This document shows positions 7,137-11,956 of a stretch of DNA of 11,956 nt, piece by piece; within the stretch, counting starts at the first letter, position 1, and every line of letters begins with the position of its first letter. A program made the translations under genes and the position numbers. The DNA lies in NCBI GenBank assembly GCA_019119745.1, contig DWWI01000065.1, forward strand, positions 1-11,956, in the 5' to 3' direction. The notes below the pieces were generated by a model. It was given only the letters and a program-made list of their open reading frames with translations. It was not told the DNA's origin and searched no databases. The DNA is from Candidatus Mediterraneibacter gallistercoris. GTDB lineage: Bacteria; Bacillota_A; Clostridia; Lachnospirales; Lachnospiraceae.

Positions 7137-7571
7137 ATGAGAAAGAGTTATGCAACACCACAGATGTATGCTGAGAGTTTTGTGGCAAATCAGTATATAG
7201 CAGCTTGCCAGGAGCCGATTTATAATGTAACACCTACGGACGTTCGTTGTATGAGTCCGGGACATGATCAAACACAGGTTAATGTGATGTTTCTTGATAG
7301 TCAGGATGCTTGTATCGCAAAATTTAATCCTGGAGTAGGCGAAGGACACGGGGATAGATTTTATACGCAGTTTGAGGCTTGTGCTTATGTGCAGGGATGT
7401 AACAGACAGAAATGGATGGCGGCCCATCCTGGGGACACGGATTTAAGCCAGCATGGGAGTGAACATGGCAGTAGAGGCGTGTTTATGATCGGGTGTAGAG
7501 CGCCAGGCGAATTTATTATGCATGATACTGTGATTGATTTGAGCCTTGCAGAAAAGTATCAGTTGTCATAA
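7137..7571 (+). CDS. Putative RiPP precursor peptide B
   Basis: The product has 144 residues and is unrecognised outside this locus. Its first 24 residues match the leader of precursor A without gaps: Thr7-Pro8, Glu13, Phe15, Asn18, Tyr20, Ala22, Cys24. The remaining 120 residues are unrelated to precursor A. They contain Cys at 38, 59, 82, 88 and 120, repeated Gly-His pairs (42-43, 70-71) and a Gly/His/Ser patch near 105-112. No signal peptide, transmembrane helix or double-glycine site is present. The start is supported by GTGAGGG at 7124-7130. It sits at the head of cassette B under its own promoter. By inference it is the substrate of the radical SAM and kinase-like enzymes downstream. 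A structural protein with a shared targeting segment is an alternative. Confidence 0.72.
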   Translation: MRKSYATPQMYAESFVANQYIAACQEPIYNVTPTDVRCMSPGHDQTQVNVMFLDSQDACIAKFNPGVGEGHGDRFYTQFEACAYVQGCNRQKWMAAHPGDTDLSQHGSEHGSRGVFMIGCRAPGEFIMHDTVIDLSLAEKYQLS

Positions 7572-7604
7572 TTGAGAAATGAATAATAAAACAGGCAGTG
7601 CAAG

Positions 7605-7634
7605 TAGAGTCCAGAGTATATGCTCTGGACTCTA
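7605..7634 (+). terminator. 12-bp perfect hairpin after precursor B (attenuator or mRNA stabiliser)
   Basis: The arms at 7605-7616 and 7623-7634 are exact reverse complements with a 6-nt loop. A run of five T residues appears only about 15 nt later (7649-7653), so termination is doubtful. The position between precursor and first enzyme mirrors the attenuator at 5471-5501 in cassette A. It may stabilise the precursor mRNA or mark a processing site. Confidence 0.55.
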
Positions 7635-7678
7635 GTCAGTATAGGACATTTTTGTCAATATTTGTTAGGCGGGGTTGT

Positions 7679-7856
7679 ATGGAATACTATTTTAAAATTG
7701 CAGGGATTAAGATTAGGGTTGATACGGATACTGTGTTTGACTGGAATCCGCATATAAAGACGTTTGAGACGGCTGCTTTTGAACAGGCGAATGAGGTATA
7801 TAGCATCAGAATGACAGACGACCTGCATAAACCGGACGGCGAGATTGTATATCAGG
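7679..7856 (+). CDS. HPr-kinase-like P-loop protein 1, exon 1 (gene split by group II intron)
   Basis: This is the N-terminal 59 codons plus the first base of codon 60. MEYYFKIAGIKIRV aligns with MDSIFQIGDFTFRL of the paralogue at 10733, and YSIRMTDDL with YNIIVSDDL. The frame is open upstream to 7598, but the ATG at 7679 fits the paralogue start and follows GGCGGGG at about 7668-7674. Without splicing, translation runs into the intron and stops at 7871-7873, giving a 64-residue fragment without the P-loop. Joined to 8631-9316 it gives one 287-residue protein. Confidence 0.75.
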
Positions 7857-8630
7857 GTGCGACCTGTTCCTGACTGAAAAGGTCAGGCACCTTATATCTG
7901 AGCATTTTCGGAAAAGATGACAGAGAGGAATATTCAGATATACGGTGAAGCGGCAGCTCGAAGAGCGGAATGAAGGGGTAACGCCCGGAAACGCTCTCTT
8001 TGATACTCCGACTGGCATGCGTAAGTGAAAACTGGTATGTCAGAAGCTCGGTAAAGTCGGCAGAAGTGATCCTGAGGCAGAAAATGCCGGAAGGTAGGGC
8101 TATGGATGATGATATGCCGGAAGTCTATAAAACTCCTATGGTCAGTATGCCGTAAGGCGGACGAACCTGTGGTCTAAAGGGTCTTAAATACAGCTGTATG
8201 GAAACATACAGATCAGAAAAACGGTTTCGGCGGTGGATGAGTAAGAAGCCTGGTTATGAAAGTCCATGGTATGTTACAGGCATACCCTTGCCGGAAGGCC
8301 CATAGCAGGGACCTAAGGGAGTATATGTACAGATAGAGCTGCTGAAACAGGGAAAAGTATCGGGTCTTTGTGAAACATTTGCAGTTCATGAAGATAATCT
8401 GACGAAAGATGATAAGCAGATGAACCGGTGCCGAAAAGCAGTGGTCGAACCGGTGAAGCCCCTGCAATGGGGGCGGAGGGATGGCCACAAGTCGGATGAT
8501 GGTGTTTCCCATGGAGAATTTAATGGATAATGCCGGCATTCGATGGAACGCGGTATGCGGGGAAACCCGCACGTACCGTGTGGAGTGGGGGAAAAGCCGG
8601 AGATGAGATCAAAGGTTTACCTATCACTAT
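7857..8630 (+). mobile_element. Group II intron without an encoded reverse transcriptase, inserted in the HPr-kinase-like gene
   Basis: The 774-nt element begins with GTGCGAC (group II consensus GUGYG) and ends in CTATCACTAT, with the expected AY terminal dinucleotide. A domain V of exactly 34 nt lies at 8548-8581, followed by a domain VI-like segment with a candidate branch-point A at 8623, seven nt before the end. A domain I hairpin (CCTGAC with GTCAGG) starts 12 nt in. Possible exon-binding pairs are CCTGA (8071-8075) with exon TCAGG (7852-7856), and TATAC (7939-7943) with GTATA (7847-7851); these are tentative. No reverse-transcriptase ORF is present, so splicing and mobility probably need a maturase from elsewhere. 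Excision joins G at 7856 to AT at 8631 and restores the frame. The subclass was not determined. Confidence 0.88.
8548..8581 (+). ncRNA. Group II intron domain V catalytic hairpin
   Basis: The lower stem pairs ACGCGGTA (8548-8555) with TACCGTGT (8574-8581), eight pairs with one G-U. The upper stem pairs TGCGGG (8556-8561) with CCCGCA (8566-8571) around a GAAA tetraloop, with a two-nt CG bulge at 8572-8573. The CGC of the lower 5' strand (8549-8551) sits where the catalytic triad belongs. Size, bulge and tetraloop all match canonical domain V. Confidence 0.92.
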
Positions 8631-9316
8631 ATCATTTTGTTCAGGTTTATTGGGACAGAAGTCAGAATAAAGAGATGAGGTTTCATTATTTTCTGGGGTT
8701 TGAGGAACCTTGTATGCTGTATGAAGAGTCAGAAACGGGGATGAAGACTGTTTATCTGAACAGAAAATATGAATCCGCTCTTTTGAATACAGGAAATTAT
8801 AAGATATTTAACGCACTGGCGCTGGAAAAGGTGCTGATCGCACACGAAAGCATCATATTGCATGCTTCCTATGTGAATTATAACGGAAAGGCTATTCTGT
8901 TTACTGCTCCTTCGGGTACGGGCAAGTCTACTCAGGCCGCACTGTGGGAAGAGTACAAGGGCGCAGAGATTGTAAACGGCGACAGAGTGATCATCCGGGA
9001 AGGAGCGGAAGGTTTTGAGGCATACGGCATACCGGTATGCGGTTCTTCCGATATCTGTCTTAACCGGACGCTGCCGATCGCGGCGATCGTCTATCTGCAG
9101 CAGGGAACGGAGAATCATATACAGCTGATGCGTTTTGCCGAGAGGGTAAAGAGTCTTATAAGTGAGACGACGATCAGTTTTTTCGACCAAGAGTTTGTGG
9201 AACAGGCACTCGAGGTCCTTCAGCGTCTCGGGGCACAGGTTCCGTGTTACTACTATTCGTGCACGAAGGACGAAGATGCTGTAATAAAATTATATGATAC
9301 ATTAGAGGAGAATTGA
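8631..9316 (+). CDS. HPr-kinase-like P-loop protein 1, exon 2
   Basis: This carries the rest of the 287-residue spliced product (residues 60-287). A P-loop APSGTGKST lies at residues 152-160, preceded by ILHASYVNYNGKAILFT as in HPr-kinase/phosphorylase-type folds, and VNGDR follows with a likely metal-binding Asp. It aligns throughout with the protein at 10733-11650. HPr-kinase homologues in lasso-peptide clusters phosphorylate the peptide, so a peptide-kinase role is plausible but unproven here. The frame is open to 8543, but those codons lie in intron domains V and VI; a start at 8603 would be an intron artefact. The gene ends one nt before the next ATG, so it is tightly coupled to the radical SAM gene. 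Function depends on splicing; without it this part lacks its N-terminus. Confidence 0.82.
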
Positions 9317-9317
9317 T

Positions 9318-10436
9318 ATGGATCCGATCAGTTATTTGAATCCCATCGAGCGGGGGATATGCAACCGCGCGGATTATCATCATATTCCAGTAGCAGGAAA
9401 TATTGAGTTGCTTCCGCTCTGTAATATGTCCTGTAAAATGTGTTTCGCCAGAATGAGCCGGGAAGAGATGGAAAAGCACGCCCCTATGAAAACATGGCAG
9501 GAATGGCTTGAGATAGCCAGACAGTTCAGCGCGGCGGGGACTTTGTTCCTGCTGCTGACAGGGGGAGAACCGTTTATGTATCCGGGGATTGAACAGCTGT
9601 ATCAGGAGATGAGAAAGCTTGGCCTGGTCATCTCTTTCAATTCCAATGGGACGCTGATAGACGAAAAAATCGCGGATTTCCTGGCAAAGGATCCGCCGCG
9701 GAGGATCAATATTACCCTGTACGGCGCATCTGATGAGACATATGCCGAATTATGCGGAAATCCACAGGGATTCACCCAGGTTATGCATGGAGTGAAACTG
9801 CTTCAGGAACGGGGGATCAGCATAAAGTTCAACTGCAGTCTGACGCCGTATAATATCCATGATTTTGACGCGATTTATGAGACGGCAGCCCGGCTGGATA
9901 TCCCGATCGAAGTGGGATATTATATGTTCCCGCCGGTCAGGGATAACAATCGGGGAAATGTGCAGTACCGACTCGCAGCTGAGGATGCTGCGAAAGCAAG
10001 ATTTCATTATGAACAGCTTAAGTATGGAAATCAGTTCGGAGATATGGTAAAATTTTCGCTGGAAAGTTACAGAAATTATTCACAGACCAGAGAATATGAA
10101 AAAGGATATTCCTGCCGCTCGGGAAACAGCGTGTTCTGGATCAACTATGACGGGCTTATGAGCGCTTGCAGTTTCACTACAGACTGCCAGGTTGATGTGT
10201 TTAAAGAAGGATTTGACCGCGCATGGGACAAAATTCATACGTTTGTAGAAGATTCCTGTATGTCTCCCAAATGTCATCAGTGCAAAATGAAGGTGCTCTG
10301 CGGCACGTGCGCGGCTGCAGCAATTACAGAGACAGGACAGGTAGACGGCACGCCGGAATATTACTGTGAACTTACCAGAACGTATATTAATCTGCTCGAA
10401 GAATACGAGAGGGGGATAAAAGATGAAACTGAATAA
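9318..10436 (+). CDS. Radical SAM/SPASM peptide maturase B
   Basis: The product has 372 residues. The motif CNMSCKMC gives Cys35, Cys39 and Cys42, and LLTGGEP follows. A SPASM-type C-terminus contains Cys at about 314, 319, 322, 328, 331 and 350, with CHQCKMKVLCGTC as the clearest block, plus earlier Cys in YSCRSGN and SACSF. It is closely related to the cassette A enzyme, sharing for example RRINITLYGA and LLPLCNM, but differs in the middle substrate-facing region (about 200-260), as expected if it acts on a different core. The ribosome binding site AGAGGAG (9304-9310) supports 9318. It overlaps the next PqqD gene by 14 nt. The likely substrate is precursor B. The reaction cannot be deduced from sequence alone. 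Confidence 0.92.
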   Translation: MDPISYLNPIERGICNRADYHHIPVAGNIELLPLCNMSCKMCFARMSREEMEKHAPMKTWQEWLEIARQFSAAGTLFLLLTGGEPFMYPGIEQLYQEMRKLGLVISFNSNGTLIDEKIADFLAKDPPRRINITLYGASDETYAELCGNPQGFTQVMHGVKLLQERGISIKFNCSLTPYNIHDFDAIYETAARLDIPIEVGYYMFPPVRDNNRGNVQYRLAAEDAAKARFHYEQLKYGNQFGDMVKFSLESYRNYSQTREYEKGYSCRSGNSVFWINYDGLMSACSFTTDCQVDVFKEGFDRAWDKIHTFVEDSCMSPKCHQCKMKVLCGTCAAAAITETGQVDGTPEYYCELTRTYINLLEEYERGIKDETE

Positions 10437-10689
10437 GCTCTATGTAGTAAAAGACATTGCAGGTGAGACAGTGATTGTCCCTACCGGAAATGCAATCGAG
10501 AATTTTAACGGACTGATTTCAACGAATGAAGTGGCCGGGTTTATCTGGAAACACGCGGAAGAATGTGAGACGCCCGATGACATGGTTAAAATGGTGGCGG
10601 ATGAATATGAGGGTGATCCGGAAGTGATCAAAAAGGAAGTTCTTGAATTTCTGGATACACTTAAGAAAGTCGGTATGATTGCATACTGA
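10423..10689 (+). CDS. PqqD-like peptide-recognition protein B
   Basis: The product has 88 residues, the usual PqqD size. DIAGETVIVPTGNAIENFNG at the N-terminus parallels the cassette A paralogue, followed by TNEVAGFIWKHAEE and an acidic helical C-terminus ending in KVGMIAY. The family binds leader peptides through a winged helix-turn-helix (RiPP recognition element) and works as a chaperone for a radical SAM enzyme. The start has GAGGGGG at 10409-10415 and lies inside the end of the radical SAM gene. Forty-three nt separate it from the next gene. It probably pairs with maturase B; whether the two PqqD proteins are interchangeable is unknown. Confidence 0.88.
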   Translation: MKLNKLYVVKDIAGETVIVPTGNAIENFNGLISTNEVAGFIWKHAEECETPDDMVKMVADEYEGDPEVIKKEVLEFLDTLKKVGMIAY

Positions 10690-10732
10690 CAGCTGCGTGG
10701 AACTGTAACTGCAGAGTATTGAGAGGTATATG

Positions 10733-11650
10733 ATGGACAGCATATTTCAGATCGGAGATTTTACATTTCGTCTCTGGTGCCCGCCGGAAGTGACACCTCC
10801 GGAAAATTTTATGAAATTTGAAAGCAGTATGGGAACTCATTTAGCGCGGACACAGGAAACACCGGAATATACATATAATATAATAGTGTCAGACGATCTC
10901 CCTCAGGTAGAGGGCAAGATCATCGCCCAGCGTCCGGATCTCACTGTATTCCGCCGTGAGACGGAACAGGGTGAGAACCTTGAGAGCCGCCTGATCGGAG
11001 TGAAGGGGAATCCTGAGTATTACGCCTGCTACCGGGAAATGTCCGGCAACCGCGCGGAGGTTACCCTTGTCCGTGACCGGATCGCGGAGCTGCATATCGA
11101 TCCGATGTTCACATCCCTTCTTGCCCTTGAACGCCGGCTGGTGAAGAAGGACAGCATGATCCTTCACTGCGCTTATGTGGAATATCAGGGAGAGGCAATC
11201 CTCTTCTCCGCTCCGTCGGAGACAGGCAAGACAACTCAGGCAAACCTGTGGGAGAAGTACCGTGGGAGCCGGACGGTCAACGGCGACCGTTCCCTTCTGG
11301 GGAAGATTGACGGCAGGTGGACAGCTCAGGGCTGGCCGGTGTGCGGTACGTCTGAGGTGTGCAATAATGAAGCAATCCCGATAAAGGCTGTCGTGATGCT
11401 CAGTCAGGCAAAGGAGAATGCAGTAGAGAGGCTGACTCCCGGCCATGCATTCCCGCTTTTATACAGCCAGATCACAGTGAACAAATGGAATACTCCGGAT
11501 CATATCCATATCATGGATCTGATCGAGGATTTCCTCGGAAGCGTGCCCGTACTCCATCTCGGATGCACGATCTCAGAGGAGGCTGTGGCCTGTCTGGAAG
11601 AAGCCCTGAGAGGGCTGGACAGGGAAACTTTGCCTGATCAGGACGCTTGA
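10733..11650 (+). CDS. HPr-kinase-like P-loop protein 2
   Basis: The product has 305 residues. It is the intact paralogue of the split gene at 7679-9316 and shares its N-terminal strand pattern, ILHCAYVEYQGEAILFS before the P-loop, VNGDR (182-186) after it, and WPVCGTSEVC. The P-loop reads APSETGKTT (160-168), with Glu where protein 1 and typical HPr-kinase relatives have Gly. This may alter nucleotide binding or be tolerated. The ATG at 10733 is preferred over the adjacent 10730 because GAGAGG (10721-10726) is then well spaced. In annotation such proteins are often labelled HPr kinase or PEP-carboxykinase-like. A peptide-phosphorylating role is inferred from lasso-peptide kinases. Two copies in one cassette suggest either different substrates or a heteromeric pair. 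Confidence 0.82.
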   Translation: MDSIFQIGDFTFRLWCPPEVTPPENFMKFESSMGTHLARTQETPEYTYNIIVSDDLPQVEGKIIAQRPDLTVFRRETEQGENLESRLIGVKGNPEYYACYREMSGNRAEVTLVRDRIAELHIDPMFTSLLALERRLVKKDSMILHCAYVEYQGEAILFSAPSETGKTTQANLWEKYRGSRTVNGDRSLLGKIDGRWTAQGWPVCGTSEVCNNEAIPIKAVVMLSQAKENAVERLTPGHAFPLLYSQITVNKWNTPDHIHIMDLIEDFLGSVPVLHLGCTISEEAVACLEEALRGLDRETLPDQDA

Positions 11651-11736
11651 CGCTTCCGAATGTTGAATGTATACTGTTTGAAGAGAAAAACGGTGAGAAT
11701 TCGGTACAGTGAGACAGTACATACGGGAGTGGTTAG

Positions 11737-11956
11737 ATGAACGAAGAAAATCAGAATGAAAATAAGAATCCCGCCTTTGAATCTCTGGATATCCTGATAG
11801 CCAGATGGAAAGACGGGACTTTTGGTGAGATCATAGATGACTGGAAGTGGATCTTCAGTTACAGCGCAAGATATAAAGGTGCTATTGTTTTTTATGTGAT
11901 CCTCGGTATCTTCAGTACATCCATGGGGCTGGTCAGCAGTGTGGCGAGCAAATACA
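11737..11956 (+). CDS. ABC transporter ATP-binding/permease protein, N-terminus (3' end outside window)
   Basis: Seventy-three codons are visible before the window ends. After a polar Asn/Glu-rich start comes DDWKWIFSYSARYKG, then a hydrophobic segment (AIVFYVILGIFSTSMGLV) that is the first transmembrane helix, a pattern typical of half-size exporters with fused membrane and ATPase domains. The nucleotide-binding domain is not visible, so the call rests on this N-terminal pattern. GGGAG at 11725-11729 fits the ATG. No peptidase C39 domain precedes the membrane part, consistent with precursors that lack double-glycine sites. It is probably the export pump of the pathway; leader removal must be done by something not seen here. 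Confidence 0.65.
   Translation, partial: MNEENQNENKNPAFESLDILIARWKDGTFGEIIDDWKWIFSYSARYKGAIVFYVILGIFSTSMGLVSSVASKY

Noticed and set aside
7857..8547. Degenerate reverse-transcriptase coding remnant within the intron
   Set aside because: I looked for reverse-transcriptase motifs in this span and saw no convincing stretch. The length fits a ribozyme without an ORF, so no CDS is reported.
7857..8630. Reading the split HPr-kinase-like gene as a frameshifted or decayed pseudogene
   Set aside because: The intervening segment has group II intron ends and a canonical domain V, and its exact removal restores a full-length collinear frame. This is not expected from random decay.
8543..8630. N-terminal codons of the ORF that continues into exon 2
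   Set aside because: These bases are intron domains V and VI. The encoded peptide has no counterpart in the paralogue.
1..11956. tRNA or rRNA genes, CRISPR arrays, insertion sequences with transposase, prophage genes
   Set aside because: I saw no regularly spaced direct repeats, transposase motifs or recognisable structural RNA genes other than the group II intron.

Overview
The window looks like a chromosomal stretch from a gut Clostridia, most likely Lachnospiraceae. This rests on the moderate G+C, AGGAGG-type ribosome binding sites, sigma-A-like promoters, the AAA-ATPase-like/PD-(D/E)XK protein at the left edge, the MalT-like LuxR regulator and the style of the radical SAM genes. The genus cannot be fixed by reading alone.

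Layout. At 2-667 is the 3' end of an AAA-ATPase-like/PD-(D/E)XK gene, followed by a short decayed relic of a second copy (699-770). A 19-bp hairpin (772-815) precedes a large LuxR/LAL-type ATPase regulator (835-3201), which ends in a rho-independent terminator. From 3442 onward all genes are on the + strand and form a ribosomal-peptide (RiPP) biosynthesis locus: an NTP_transf_5-type nucleotidyltransferase (3442-4695), then two related cassettes. Cassette A is precursor A (5006-5425), a radical SAM/SPASM enzyme (5518-6630) and a PqqD-like recognition protein (6617-6928). Cassette B is precursor B (7137-7571), a split HPr-kinase-like gene (7679-7856 plus 8631-9316), a second radical SAM/SPASM enzyme (9318-10436), a second PqqD (10423-10689) and a second HPr-kinase-like protein (10733-11650). 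An ABC exporter begins at 11737 and runs off the window.

How the genes may work together (inference from known RiPP families). The two precursors share a gap-free 24-residue N-terminus ending in Cys24 but have unrelated C-terminal parts, as expected for leader and core. Each PqqD would hand a leader to its radical SAM partner. The HPr-kinase-like and nucleotidyltransferase proteins could add phosphate or nucleotidyl groups. The ABC protein would export the product. The precursor promoters share an upstream GTTAAATAT element at identical spacing from the -35 box, so both peptides are probably co-expressed, perhaps under the upstream LuxR protein.

The most striking feature is at 7857-8630: a 774-nt group II intron without a reverse-transcriptase ORF interrupts the first HPr-kinase-like gene. 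It has a GTGCG 5' end, a canonical 34-nt domain V and an AT 3' end. Removing exactly this segment restores one open frame collinear with the downstream paralogue, so the gene looks split but is probably functional after splicing, provided that a reverse transcriptase/maturase is supplied from elsewhere.
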